Origin: Luteimonas deserti
GTDB lineage: Bacteria > Pseudomonadota > Gammaproteobacteria > Xanthomonadales > Xanthomonadaceae
DNA: 64,000 bases
Direction: 5' to 3'
Assembly: GCF_013425765.1 (NCBI RefSeq)
Contig: NZ_JACCJZ010000016.1
Coordinates: forward strand, 62,001-126,000
Shown piece by piece: positions 40,234 to 48,844 of the stretch (its first letter is position 1; each line of letters begins with the position of its first letter). The notes under the pieces are model-generated. The model worked only from the letters and a program-made list of their open reading frames with translations, did not search any database and was not told the DNA's origin. The position numbers were made by a program, and so were the translations under genes.

Positions 40234-41915
40234 GCAGCGCCGATGCCAGCATCGGGCCAGGCGCGCACCTGGAAGCGGCCTTGCAGCGTTTCGCACTGCG
40301 GCCGGACGTGGCGCCCGTGCAGGCTGCGGCGCTGCGCGATGCGTTGACCAGCGATGCCGGACTCCGAGCGGACTACGAGGCTCTCGCGGCACTGGGGCAG
40401 GTGCGTGACTTCGCGCCGGCGCCGGCGAGTTCAAACCTGCAGATCGGCCGATACGATCAGATCCTCGGCCAAGTCACCGTGCCGGCGGATCAACTGGACG
40501 CCCGCGATGCCAGGTCATCGACGGCATTGGCCGGCACCCTGCGCATCCAGCAGATGCTCGCCGGATATGCACATAGCCAATGGACAGATGCCGAGCAGCG
40601 GCAACAGCCCGTCAGCCAAGACATGGTGGACAACCTGCAGGCCACGCTGAATGGATCACCCGCACTGGTGGCGCAACTCCGCCTGGCCAGTGTCGCGAGT
40701 GCACCCACGCAAGCAGCACCGGTGCGAGTCTTCGAATCGCTGCCTGGCACCGTCCATGCCGGCGGCACCTACAATCCCGACACCGGCGCGCTTGCCTTCC
40801 CCCCAGCGGCGCTGCATCGGCCACCGGTCGCCTTCCAGCACGATGCGCAAGCCCGCACCGACCTTATATTCGTGATGGGGCACGAGGTGCAGCACGGCCT
40901 GAACGCCGCGGCCAAGCAGGCCGAGCGTTTGCGTTTTATCGAAGACATCACGCAGATCGCGCGTGGCGGCGGCCCCGCCTACGACTACACCGCACCGCTT
41001 CTGCGCTATCAGCAGGCCGCGCGTAGCGATGAAGCCAAAGCACAGATTGCCGGGTGGAACGCGACGCAGAGCGAACTGCAGCAGGACAGCCCACGTGCAA
41101 CCCTGGCTGAGATGTTCGATCTGGCGAACCGCGAGACGAACAGAGGAACACAACGGATCAACGACTTCGTCGTGAGGGACGACGCCAGCGGCCAAGTGGT
41201 GCCCAGACCCGGCCTCGCTTTCGAGCACGACGGCAGCCTGCGCATGACCGAGGCCAACATCGCCGCCGTGGCGCGCCACTACTTCGACAAGCCGCCCGAA
41301 CAGACCCGGATCGGCCACCACGGCGACTCCGACTATCCCAACTACTACGGCGCCGACGCGGTGACCGTGGTGATCTACACCCATCGGCAGCTCGCTCGAC
41401 AAGCGGATGGCAGCACGCCGCCGATTCGACTGGACATGGGCCAGCTGCGCCTCCAGGAAGTGCTGCTGGAACGCAACGGCCTGGCGTTCCCGCCAGGCAG
41501 CACGCCGCTTCCCACCGGCGCGGAGACCGACGTGCGCCAGGCCTATCTGGACATCGGGCAGGATCCACCCATCGTCGGCCATTTCGATTTCACCCGTACG
41601 CCCGAGGGCACGCCGCACCGGCACCAGCACCGCCCTATACCGGCCCCGGCGCAGGCAGGGGCTGCATCCGGCGTGTCGCAACCCGAGACCCTGTCGGGGC
41701 AACTCGACCGCATGCTGGTCGCGCTGGAGACGGGCGATGCCCGCACCTTCCAGCAGATGATCGACGCCCTCGCCCAACGCCCGGCCGTCCAGTCCATGCA
41801 GGCGGAAGCGGCCCGTATGCTGGAGCAGCAGGTGCAGGCCAACGAGAACGAATCGCGGCGTTCCAGTGCGCCACCGGTCCACGCCCCGTCCGCGCCCGTC
41901 ATGGAGATGCGCTGA
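40230..41915 (+). CDS. Putative HExxH zinc metallopeptidase, candidate secreted effector
   Basis: This 561-residue protein has no signal peptide and no membrane span. A zinc-peptidase motif is plain: TDLIFVMGHEVQHGLNA with H218-E219-x2-H222 on a helix. It is preceded by a strand-rich YNPDTGALAFPPAAL segment and followed 46 residues later by E268 in SDEAKAQIAGWNA, a possible third zinc ligand (gluzincin pattern). Residues about 380-475 form a second region ending in HRHQHRP, and about 480-561 are helical and rich in Gln, Ala, Glu and Met. GTG 40230 overlaps the lipoprotein stop, and its own TGA overlaps the next ATG. The lack of a signal with a flanking lipoprotein suggests an effector exported by a contact-dependent system (type IV or VI). 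I do not see a clear XVIPCD signature, so this is inference. Substrate unknown. Confidence 0.7.
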   Translation: MSSADASIGPGAHLEAALQRFALRPDVAPVQAAALRDALTSDAGLRADYEALAALGQVRDFAPAPASSNLQIGRYDQILGQVTVPADQLDARDARSSTALAGTLRIQQMLAGYAHSQWTDAEQRQQPVSQDMVDNLQATLNGSPALVAQLRLASVASAPTQAAPVRVFESLPGTVHAGGTYNPDTGALAFPPAALHRPPVAFQHDAQARTDLIFVMGHEVQHGLNAAAKQAERLRFIEDITQIARGGGPAYDYTAPLLRYQQAARSDEAKAQIAGWNATQSELQQDSPRATLAEMFDLANRETNRGTQRINDFVVRDDASGQVVPRPGLAFEHDGSLRMTEANIAAVARHYFDKPPEQTRIGHHGDSDYPNYYGADAVTVVIYTHRQLARQADGSTPPIRLDMGQLRLQEVLLERNGLAFPPGSTPLPTGAETDVRQAYLDIGQDPPIVGHFDFTRTPEGTPHRHQHRPIPAPAQAGAASGVSQPETLSGQLDRMLVALETGDARTFQQMIDALAQRPAVQSMQAEAARMLEQQVQANENESRRSSAPPVHAPSAPVMEMR

Positions 41916-42475
41916 TGCCACCTGCGCCCACCGACATCACCGAGGACGCGCTGCACGATCTGCTCGCCAAGATGGCGGTGCTCGTGGCCCAGTTCGATCG
42001 CCACTGTGCCCAGAGCCGCGAGGCGCTGCAGACATCCGCGCGCGAGATACCCCAGCAGGTGCGCGCGTCGGCCGACCAGCAGATGGAACGGTTGCACACC
42101 GCGCTTTCGGCGCAGGTCGGCAGCGCGATCGAGCGGCCGGTCGCGCGCTGTATGCAGCAGCTGGACGCGTCGAGCGCGCAATTGCAGCGGGCATCGGACG
42201 CGCTGGCTGCACAGGCGCAACGGTCGGACCGTGTGCACCGGGGCGCGCTGTGGAAAAGCACCGGAGTCGCCGGCGTGGCGCTCCTGGCCATACTGATCGC
42301 GGGTGCGTCGTCGGCCCGGTACTACGCCGGCGAAGTGCAGCGCCAGCGCATTTCGGCCGAGCTGCTCAGGGCGTACAACGCGGCCGATGTGCAGCTGTGC
42401 GGGGAGCGACTGTGTGTGCGGCCCGAGGCGGACGCCGATGTGCAAGGCGGGTACGTGCGGGCCGCGCTGCGCTGA
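41915..42475 (+). CDS. Coiled-coil single-pass membrane protein, third gene of cassette
   Basis: Unrecognised 186-residue protein. Residues about 1-108 are a hydrophilic helical region with Gln and Ala heptads (coiled coil), followed by one membrane span at about 112-130 (GVAGVALLAILIAGASSA) and a periplasmic tail of about 55 residues with two cysteines (LCGERLC, residues 162 and 167) that could form a disulphide. It begins inside the stop of the metallopeptidase gene (TGATG) and ends 12 bases from the convergent ribD stop. It may help deliver or restrain the neighbour; nothing in the sequence decides this. Confidence 0.68.
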   Translation: MPPAPTDITEDALHDLLAKMAVLVAQFDRHCAQSREALQTSAREIPQQVRASADQQMERLHTALSAQVGSAIERPVARCMQQLDASSAQLQRASDALAAQAQRSDRVHRGALWKSTGVAGVALLAILIAGASSARYYAGEVQRQRISAELLRAYNAADVQLCGERLCVRPEADADVQGGYVRAALR

Positions 42476-42487
42476 CGCCCGGTCCGA

Positions 42488-43585
42488 TCAGGACGAGGAC
42501 GGACGCAACAACAGGCGCAGATCGTCGCCGACGCGGACGGTCTCGATCGTCTGCAGCTTCAGCCGCTGGGCCATCGTCTCGATGCCGAGGCCGTCGAACA
42601 GCGGCCGGCCGCCCTCGCCGAGCAGCACCGGCGCGATGTACAGCAGCAACTCGTCGACGAGGCCGGCACGAAGAAACGCACCGGCCAGCGTGGCCCCGGC
42701 CTCGACCTGGACCTCGTTGATTCCTGCATCGCCGAGACGCGCGAGCACGGCAGCCAGGTCGAGCTGGCCGGCGGCATCGCGCGCGACGCTGGTCCTGGGC
42801 GCGTCGAAGCCCTTGGGCACCTTGGTGTCGTGGGCGTGCACGTACACCGTGGGGGCGGCGGCGTCGCGGATGTTGCCGCGCGCGATCGTCGCCAGCCCCG
42901 CGTCGAGCACGACGCGCAGCGGGGTCGCGAACGGCGCGTCGGTGCCGAGGCGCACGGTCAGATGCGGATCGTCGGCGAGCACCGTGCCGCTGCCGGTCAG
43001 CAGCGCGCCCGCCCGCGCACGCCAGCGCATGACGTCCGCGCGCGAGGCCGGGCCGCTGATCCACTTCGATTCGCCGTTAGCCAGCGCGGTGCGGCCGTCG
43101 AGGCTGCAGGCCAGCTTGAGCCGTACCCAGGGGCGGCCGCGCTCGACACGCGAGAGGAACCCGCGGTTGAGCATGCGCGCCTGCGCCTCCATCAGGCCGG
43201 ACGCGACCTCGACGCCTGCCGCACGCAGGCGTTCGAAGCCGGCGCCGTCGACCTGTGGAAACGGATCGCGCATCGCGGCGACCACGCGGGACACGCCCGC
43301 TGCGATCAGCGCATCGGCGCAGGGCCCGGTGCTGCCGGTATGCGCACACGGCTCGAGCGTGACGTAGGCCGTCGCGCCACGCGCAGCGGTGCCTGCGGCC
43401 TCCAGCGCCACCACCTCGGCATGCGGGCCGCCTTTCCGCACGTGGAAGCCCTCACCGACAGCGTGGTCGTCGCGTGCCAGCACGCAGCCGACCATCGGGT
43501 TGGGTCGCGTGGTCCAGGCGCCACGCTCGGCCAGTTGCAATGCGCGGGCCATGTGGCGGTGATCGTGTTGCGAGAACGGCATCAT
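42488..43585 (-). CDS. ribD: RibD, bifunctional riboflavin deaminase/reductase
   Basis: The 365-residue protein catalyses the second and third steps of the pyrimidine branch. The deaminase half has H55-A-E57 and C80 and C89 (GPHAEVVALEAAG and LEPCAHTGSTGPCADAL), the zinc set. The reductase half has VRLKLACSLDGRTALANG, SKWISGPASR and INEVQVEAGATLAGAFL. It starts with an ATGA overlap after the small membrane-protein gene. In relatives ribE usually follows directly; here a three-gene plus-strand cassette lies in between, so ribD is not under the FMN riboswitch of this window. Confidence 0.96.
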   Translation of the reverse strand: MMPFSQHDHRHMARALQLAERGAWTTRPNPMVGCVLARDDHAVGEGFHVRKGGPHAEVVALEAAGTAARGATAYVTLEPCAHTGSTGPCADALIAAGVSRVVAAMRDPFPQVDGAGFERLRAAGVEVASGLMEAQARMLNRGFLSRVERGRPWVRLKLACSLDGRTALANGESKWISGPASRADVMRWRARAGALLTGSGTVLADDPHLTVRLGTDAPFATPLRVVLDAGLATIARGNIRDAAAPTVYVHAHDTKVPKGFDAPRTSVARDAAGQLDLAAVLARLGDAGINEVQVEAGATLAGAFLRAGLVDELLLYIAPVLLGEGGRPLFDGLGIETMAQRLKLQTIETVRVGDDLRLLLRPSSS

Positions 43586-44091
43586 CGGATTTCCCGGAGT
43601 CGCATGAAGAAGCCCATGCGCATGTTGCGAAAGGGGGCGTGCGGCGCGGCATCGCGGAAATCATGCGCGAAGGCCGCCATGTCTTCGAAGCCGGAATAGA
43701 TCGCACGCTCGCCGGACCTGTCGTCCACGAGGAGGCGCGTCACGCGTGACCGCTCGATGATCGCCTCGATGTTCACGATGGAATCGAGCGGCAGCGATTC
43801 GCCCGGCACCAACGGGACCGCGACATGCATCACGCCGGGTTCGAACCAGACCTCGTACCGACGCTTCACCTCCCAGCGCTGGCGCTCGAAGCGGCGCTCG
43901 CGAACAGCCTGCCAGGCGGCATAGACCAGATAGAGACCCGCGAATGACCAAAACACGGCGCCATCGGGCCTGCCCAACCCCCACCACAGGCCGCCGACGC
44001 ACGCGCCCGCAAGGCCCAATCTGGCAGCGACTCCCGCCTCACCCCTGCGCAAGGCCTGCCGGGAAAACCGGTGCCGGCGGTGGCTCGACAT
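43582..44091 (-). CDS. Small membrane protein with a PH-like cytoplasmic domain, unknown function
   Basis: The 169-residue protein has two hydrophobic stretches at about 20-60 (AARLGLAGACVGGLWWGLG and FWSFAGLYLVYAAW), then a beta-rich domain (YEVWFEPGVMHVAVPLVPGE, IVNIEAIIERSRVTRLLV, AIYSGFEDMAAFAHDF). This resembles bacterial PH-like/YcxB domains. No catalytic residues are evident. It sits between nrdR (5-base gap) and ribD (ATGA overlap), so it is co-expressed with them. Function unknown. Confidence 0.7.
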   Translation of the reverse strand: MSSHRRHRFSRQALRRGEAGVAARLGLAGACVGGLWWGLGRPDGAVFWSFAGLYLVYAAWQAVRERRFERQRWEVKRRYEVWFEPGVMHVAVPLVPGESLPLDSIVNIEAIIERSRVTRLLVDDRSGERAIYSGFEDMAAFAHDFRDAAPHAPFRNMRMGFFMRLREIR

Positions 44092-44096
44092 CGGCG

Positions 44097-44627
44097 CTAG
44101 CGCCGTTTGGGCCGGTCCGGCTTCGCGGGCACCGCGGGGCCGCCTTCGAGCAGCGGCAGCTGGCCGTCGCCCGGCAGGTCGCGTTCCAGGCGGTCGAGTT
44201 CCTCGCGAAAATCAGCCACGTCCTCGAACGAGCGGTAGACGGAGGCGAAGCGCACGAAGCCGACGTGGTCGAGCTTGCGCAATTCGCCGATGACGAACTC
44301 GCCCACACGCCGCGACGAGACCTCGCGTTCGGCGGTCATGCGCAGGTGATGCACGACGGCGCGCACCGCGGTTTCCACTTCTTCCTCGGACACGGGCCGC
44401 TTGTGCAGCGCGCGGTCCATGCTCAGACGCAGTTTCTTCGCATCGAAGGGCTCGCGCCGGCCGTCGTCCTTGATGATCGCCGGCAATTTGAGCTCGATCG
44501 TCTCCAGCGTGCTGAACCGCTCGCCACACGCTTCGCACTCGCGGCGACGACGGATCGTCGCGCCGTCCTCAGACACGCGCGAATCGATGACGCGGGTGTC
44601 GGTGTGCTGACAGAAGGGGCAATGCAT
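44097..44627 (-). CDS. nrdR: NrdR, repressor of ribonucleotide reductase genes
   Basis: The 176-residue regulator has an N-terminal zinc ribbon (C3, C6, C31, C34; [17 protein letters not shown]) followed by an ATP-cone domain ([18 protein letters not shown]... [16 protein letters not shown]). It binds dATP/ATP and represses nrd operons. A C-terminal tail of about 20 residues is Pro- and charge-rich. The glyA - nrdR - ribD order is common in gammaproteobacteria. Confidence 0.97.
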   Translation of the reverse strand: MHCPFCQHTDTRVIDSRVSEDGATIRRRRECEACGERFSTLETIELKLPAIIKDDGRREPFDAKKLRLSMDRALHKRPVSEEEVETAVRAVVHHLRMTAEREVSSRRVGEFVIGELRKLDHVGFVRFASVYRSFEDVADFREELDRLERDLPGDGQLPLLEGGPAVPAKPDRPKRR

Positions 44628-44648
44628 GAGGAGAAATTCCGAGCGCGG

Positions 44649-45143
44649 TCAGCGGGACGGCAAGCCGAAGTCGATCGGCTGCCGTCCGTTCGAGCGGATC
44701 GGCTTGCCGTGCAAGGTAGCGGGGCTGAAGCGGTAGCCCGACACGAACTCCACCGCGCTCGCTTCGTAGAGCGGATCCGAACTGCAGTTGACCAGCACCC
44801 CCGGCACCGTGCCGTCGTTCTCGATCAGCATCATGACGACGACGTGCCCCGCCTTGTAGCCGGCCAAGGGCCTGCGTGGATAACGCAATTCTGCAGGACG
44901 CTCGAGCAGTGTGACTTCGGTCGCTCCGGAAACATCCTGATCCACCAGATCGCCCAGCCATGCCTCGAGCTGCCTGCGCAACTCGTCTTCCGTCATTCGC
45001 GGCGTCGTGCCGTCCGGGCAGACCAGCAGCGTGTCGGGGTCCGATTCGGTATAGACGGGATCGATTTCGGGCGTCACGTCTACTGGCTGATATCCCTGCC
45101 CGGCCACGACGGCCAGCAGCACAGCCAAGGACGACGCCCACAT
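44649..45143 (-). CDS. TonB C-terminal-like periplasmic protein
   Basis: The 164-residue protein starts with a hydrophobic signal or anchor (MWASSLAVLLAVVAGQG). It ends with a TonB-like fold: RYPRRPLAGYKAGHVVVMML, TVPGVLVNCSSDPLYEASAVEFVSGYRFSPATL and GKPIRSNG (quoted in parts), the pattern of energy-transducer C-terminal domains. It lacks the long Pro-rich spacer of true TonB, so direct energy transduction is doubtful. ATG 45143 follows the glyA stop after one base (TGAGATG), so it is probably expressed with glyA; longer starts would overlap glyA. Confidence 0.8.
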   Translation of the reverse strand: MWASSLAVLLAVVAGQGYQPVDVTPEIDPVYTESDPDTLLVCPDGTTPRMTEDELRRQLEAWLGDLVDQDVSGATEVTLLERPAELRYPRRPLAGYKAGHVVVMMLIENDGTVPGVLVNCSSDPLYEASAVEFVSGYRFSPATLHGKPIRSNGRQPIDFGLPSR

Positions 45144-45144
45144 C

Positions 45145-46413
45145 TCAGCCGTACACCGGATACTTCGCACACTGCGCGGCAACCTTGTCGCGCACGGCGG
45201 CAATGACGGTGTCGTCCGCCGGCGCGTCGAGCACGTCGCAGATCCAGTGCGCGAGGTCCGCGCAGTCCTGCTCGAGGTAGCCGCGCGTGGTCACCGCCGG
45301 CGTGCCCAGGCGCAGGCCCGAGGTCACGAAGGGCTTGCGCGGATCGCCCGGCACGGAATTCTTGTTGACGGTGATGTGGGCGCGGCCCAAGGCTTCTTCC
45401 GCGTCCTTGCCGCTGACGTCCTTGCCGATCATGTCGACCAGCATCAGGTGGTTCTGCGTGCCGCCGGAGACGATCTTGTAGCCGCGCTCGACGATGACCT
45501 CGGCCATGGCCTGCGCGTTCTTCACCACCTGCTGCTGGTAGGTCTTGAACTCCGGCTCCAGCGCCTCCTTGAATGCGACGGCCTTGGCCGCGATCACGTG
45601 CATCAGCGGGCCGCCCTGGATGCCGGGGAAGACGATCGACTGCAGCTTCTTCTCGAACTCCTCGAACTTCTCGCCGGCACCCTCGCGACTGGCGACGATG
45701 ATCCCGCCGCGCGGACCGCGCAGCGTCTTGTGCGTGGTCGAGGTGACCACGTGCGCGTGCGGCACCGGGCTCGGATACACACCGGCGGCCACCAGGCCGG
45801 CGATGTGGGCCATGTCCACGAAGAAGACCGCGCCGACCTTGTCGGCGATGCTGCGGAAGCGCGCCCAGTCGATGACCTGCGAATACGCTGAGAAACCGGC
45901 GATGAGCATCTTCGGCGTGTGCTCGACGGCGAGACGCTCGACCTCGTCGTAGTCGATCAGGCCGGCCTCGTCGACGCCGTACTGCACCGCGTTGAACAGC
46001 TTGCCCGACGCGTTGACCTTCGCGCCGTGGGTCAGGTGGCCGCCATGGGCCAGCGACATGCCGAGGATGGTGTCGCCCGGCTGCAGCAGCGCGAAATAGA
46101 CCGCCTGGTTGGCCTGCGAGCCCGAATGCGGCTGCACGTTGGCGTAGTCGGCGCCGAACAGCTGCTTGAGCCGGTCGATCGCCAGCTGCTCGGCGACGTC
46201 GACGTATTCGCAACCGCCGTAGTAGCGCTTGCCCGGGTAGCCTTCGGCGTACTTGTTGGTCAGCTGGCTGCCCTGCGCCTCCATGACCAGCGGGCTGCAG
46301 TAGTTCTCCGAGGCGATCAGCTCGACGTGGTCCTCCTGGCGACGGACCTCGCTGGCGATGGCCTGGGCGAGATCGGGATCGTACTGGTCGAGGCGGGCGG
46401 CGCGCTGGAACAT
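45145..46413 (-). CDS. glyA: GlyA, serine hydroxymethyltransferase
   Basis: The 422-residue PLP enzyme interconverts serine and glycine while loading tetrahydrofolate with a one-carbon unit. It shows [70 protein letters not shown] and [13 protein letters not shown] with the PLP-binding Lys. Full length. A TACAAT box at 46450-46455 lies about 35 bases before the ATG, leaving no room for a glycine riboswitch. Confidence 0.98.
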   Translation of the reverse strand: MFQRAARLDQYDPDLAQAIASEVRRQEDHVELIASENYCSPLVMEAQGSQLTNKYAEGYPGKRYYGGCEYVDVAEQLAIDRLKQLFGADYANVQPHSGSQANQAVYFALLQPGDTILGMSLAHGGHLTHGAKVNASGKLFNAVQYGVDEAGLIDYDEVERLAVEHTPKMLIAGFSAYSQVIDWARFRSIADKVGAVFFVDMAHIAGLVAAGVYPSPVPHAHVVTSTTHKTLRGPRGGIIVASREGAGEKFEEFEKKLQSIVFPGIQGGPLMHVIAAKAVAFKEALEPEFKTYQQQVVKNAQAMAEVIVERGYKIVSGGTQNHLMLVDMIGKDVSGKDAEEALGRAHITVNKNSVPGDPRKPFVTSGLRLGTPAVTTRGYLEQDCADLAHWICDVLDAPADDTVIAAVRDKVAAQCAKYPVYG

Positions 46414-46449
46414 CGAAGGCTCCGGGAGACGTGAACGGCGGGGCCCGCC

Positions 46450-46455
46450 ATTGTA
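46450..46455 (-). promoter_or_regulatory. Candidate -10 box for glyA (TACAAT)
   Basis: TACAAT on the minus strand about 35 bases upstream of glyA in the 162-base region shared with divergent ettA. The -35 region is GC-rich and weak. Confidence 0.4.
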
Positions 46456-46499
46456 GCGCCGCCCCCTGCGCCGCGCCGGCCCGGTGCGGCGCGAGCCGC

Positions 46500-46505
46500 T
46501 ATAAT
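46500..46505 (+). promoter_or_regulatory. -10 box for ettA (TATAAT)
   Basis: A perfect TATAAT lies 70 bases before the ettA ATG in otherwise very GC-rich DNA. No clear -35 at 16-18 bases. Confidence 0.5.
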
Positions 46506-46575
46506 CGCGTCATTCCCTCATCCCCCGACGCCGCCCCACCGGGCCCCGGCGCGGGCCGGCGCAACCGGAGCCCCC

Positions 46576-48237
46576 ATGTCGCAATACATCTACACCATGA
46601 ACCGCGTGTCCAAGGTGGTCCCGCCGAAGCGGCAGATCATCAAGGACATCTCGCTGTCGTTCTTCCCGGGCGCGAAGATCGGCCTGCTGGGCCTCAACGG
46701 CTCGGGCAAGTCGACGGTGCTGCGCATCATGGCCGGCGTCGACACCGATTTCGAAGGCGAGGCCCGTCCGCAGGCCGGCATCAAGGTGGGCTATCTGGCG
46801 CAGGAGCCGCAGCTCGATCCCGGGATGACGGTGCGCGAGGCGGTCGAGGAAGGCGTGGGCGAAGTGCTGCAGGCCCAGGCCGCACTGGACAAGGTCTACG
46901 ACGCCTATGCCGAGGAAGGCGCCGATTTCGACGCACTCGCCAAGGAGCAGGAGCGCCTGGAGGCGATCCTCGCCGCCGGAGACGCGCACACCCTGGAGAA
47001 CCAGCTGGAAGTCGCCGCCGACGCGCTGCGCCTGCCGCCGTGGGATGCGATCGTGGGCAAGCTGTCGGGCGGCGAGAAGCGCCGCGTCGCGCTGTGCCGC
47101 CTGCTGCTGCAGAAGCCGGACATGCTGCTGCTCGACGAACCCACCAACCATCTCGATGCCGAATCGGTGGAATGGCTGGAGCAGTTCCTCGCCCGCTACG
47201 CCGGCACCGTCGTCGCGGTCACCCATGACCGCTACTTCCTCGACAACGCCGCCGAGTGGATCCTCGAACTCGACCGCGGCCGCGGCATTCCGTGGAAGGG
47301 CAACTACACCGAGTGGCTGACGCAGAAGGACGAGCGCCTGAAGCAGGAAGAGAACCAGGAGAAGTCGCGCCAGAAGGCGATCCAGAAGGAACTGGAGTGG
47401 TCGCGGCAGAACGCCAAGGGCGGCCGCTCCAAGGGCAAAGCCCGTCTTGCGCGCCTGGAAGAGCTGCAGTCGGTGGACTACCAGAAGCGCAACGAGACCA
47501 ACGAGCTGTTCATCCCGCCGGGCGAGCGCCTGGGCAACGCGGTGATGGAGTTCAAGAACGTCTCCAAGAAGTTCGGTGACCGCCTGCTGATCGACAACCT
47601 GTCGATGATCGTTCCGCCGGGCGCCATCGTCGGCATCATCGGTCCGAACGGCGCGGGCAAGTCCACGCTGTTCAAGATGATCACCGGGCAGGAGAAGCCG
47701 GACTCGGGCGAGATCGTGGTCGGTCCGACCGTGCAGCTGAGTTACGTCGATCAGAGCCGCGATGCGTTGGAGGGCAACCACAACGTCTTCCAGGAAATCT
47801 CCGGCGGCCTCGACATCCTCAACATCAACGGCACCGAGATCCAGTCGCGCGCCTACATCGGCCGCTTCAACTTCAAGGGCCAGGACCAGCAGAAGCTGGT
47901 GGGCACGCTGTCGGGTGGTGAGCGCGGTCGCCTGCACATGGCCAAGACCCTGCTGCAGGGCGGCAACGTGCTGCTGCTCGACGAACCGTCGAACGATCTC
48001 GACATCGAAACCCTGCGCGCACTCGAAGACGCGCTGCTGGAGTTTCCCGGCAACACCTTCGTGATCTCGCATGACCGCTGGTTCCTCGACCGCATCGCCA
48101 CGCACATCCTCGCGTTCGAGGGCGACAGCCACGTCGAGTTCTTCCCCGGCAACTACCGCGAGTACGAAGAGGACAAGCGCCGCCGCATGGGCGACGACGC
48201 GGGTCCGAAGCGTCTGCGGTTCAAGGCGCTGAAGTAA
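46576..48237 (+). CDS. ettA: EttA, ABC-F translational throttle ATPase
   Basis: The 553-residue cytoplasmic protein has two ABC domains and no membrane part. Walker A motifs are at residues 39-47 (GLNGSGKST) and 356-364 (GPNGAGKST), signatures LSGGE at 163-167 and 445-449, and Walker B regions LLLDEPTNHLD and LLLDEPSNDLD. Between the domains lies the charged P-site tRNA interaction motif (EENQEKSRQKAIQKELEW and nearby). EttA gates the first elongation steps according to ADP/ATP level. SQYIYTMNRVSKVVPPKRQ is the typical EttA start. Confidence 0.97.
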   Translation: MSQYIYTMNRVSKVVPPKRQIIKDISLSFFPGAKIGLLGLNGSGKSTVLRIMAGVDTDFEGEARPQAGIKVGYLAQEPQLDPGMTVREAVEEGVGEVLQAQAALDKVYDAYAEEGADFDALAKEQERLEAILAAGDAHTLENQLEVAADALRLPPWDAIVGKLSGGEKRRVALCRLLLQKPDMLLLDEPTNHLDAESVEWLEQFLARYAGTVVAVTHDRYFLDNAAEWILELDRGRGIPWKGNYTEWLTQKDERLKQEENQEKSRQKAIQKELEWSRQNAKGGRSKGKARLARLEELQSVDYQKRNETNELFIPPGERLGNAVMEFKNVSKKFGDRLLIDNLSMIVPPGAIVGIIGPNGAGKSTLFKMITGQEKPDSGEIVVGPTVQLSYVDQSRDALEGNHNVFQEISGGLDILNINGTEIQSRAYIGRFNFKGQDQQKLVGTLSGGERGRLHMAKTLLQGGNVLLLDEPSNDLDIETLRALEDALLEFPGNTFVISHDRWFLDRIATHILAFEGDSHVEFFPGNYREYEEDKRRRMGDDAGPKRLRFKALK

Positions 48238-48275
48238 GCGCGTACGCGCGCAGCGCTCTTCCGACCAAGGTTCCG

Positions 48276-48844
48276 ATGCGCACCCGCACGCTCCCGCTGC
48301 TGACCGCCGCCGCCCTGCTGGGCGCGTGCGGCGGCGCTCCGGGCGGACGGATGGCCCCGGCCACGTCGCTGGAGCCCGCCGCGCGGACGGTCGACGTCGA
48401 CGACACGTCCCTCGATTTCACCCGGGAAGCCGGAGCGGCCCTGGCCGCCCTGGCGGTCGAGGTTCCCGCCTCGCTGCGCGATGCGGTCGGCGCGCATGCC
48501 GATGCAGCGGCCCACGCGGAGGACTGCGCGCGGTATCCGGAGCCGACCGCGTGTTCGCGCTCGACCTCGACGGCGACGACGCGCCGGACGGGCTGGCCAC
48601 CTACACCCTGGAAGGCTGCGGGGGCGGCAATCATTACAGGCGCATGCTGCTGGTCCTGCGCGGCGGCGGTGACGCCTGGCGCCCAGCGCTGGATGCCGTG
48701 CTGGGCGCCAAGCACGCCACACGACGGATCCACTCGATCGCCGCCGGCGCTCTCGTCCTCGGCCCGTCCGGTGATGCGCCGGGCGCCAGCGAGGCGGCAC
48801 CGGAAATCCTGTCACTGCCACCCGCGGAGGGGCCATTGCCATGA
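48276..48844 (+). pseudogene. Frameshifted lipoprotein gene between ettA and map
   Basis: The gene opens at ATG 48276 with a lipoprotein signal (MRTRTLPLLTAAALLGAC, lipidated Cys18) and continues sensibly to about ARYPE near 48540. There the frame turns into unlikely sequence rich in Ser, Thr and Trp. The sensible continuation lies in another frame (DRVFALDLDGDDAPDGLATY, then GGGNHYRRMLLVLRGG) and stops at 48844, overlapping the map ATG as ATGA. Codon starts shift from position class 0 to 2 (modulo 3), as after loss of one base. Combined length would be about 189 residues. Family unknown. It may be a true pseudogene, an assembly error, or very unlikely a programmed shift: no slippery heptamer is seen. 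Confidence 0.7.

Noticed and set aside
40230..41915. XVIPCD-type secretion signal at the C-terminus of the metallopeptidase
   Set aside because: The end is Gln- and Ala-rich and helical, but I could not find the characteristic motif, so the domain is not claimed.
40656..41921. A long minus-strand frame opposite the metallopeptidase gene
   Set aside because: The plus-strand gene has overlapping neighbours and an HExxH motif; the opposite frame has shadow composition.
46414..46575. Glycine riboswitch before glyA
   Set aside because: The candidate -10 box leaves only about 30 bases of leader, and no aptamer core is seen.
46510..48132. A minus-strand open frame of about 540 codons
   Set aside because: It is the antisense shadow of ettA and has no recognisable domain.
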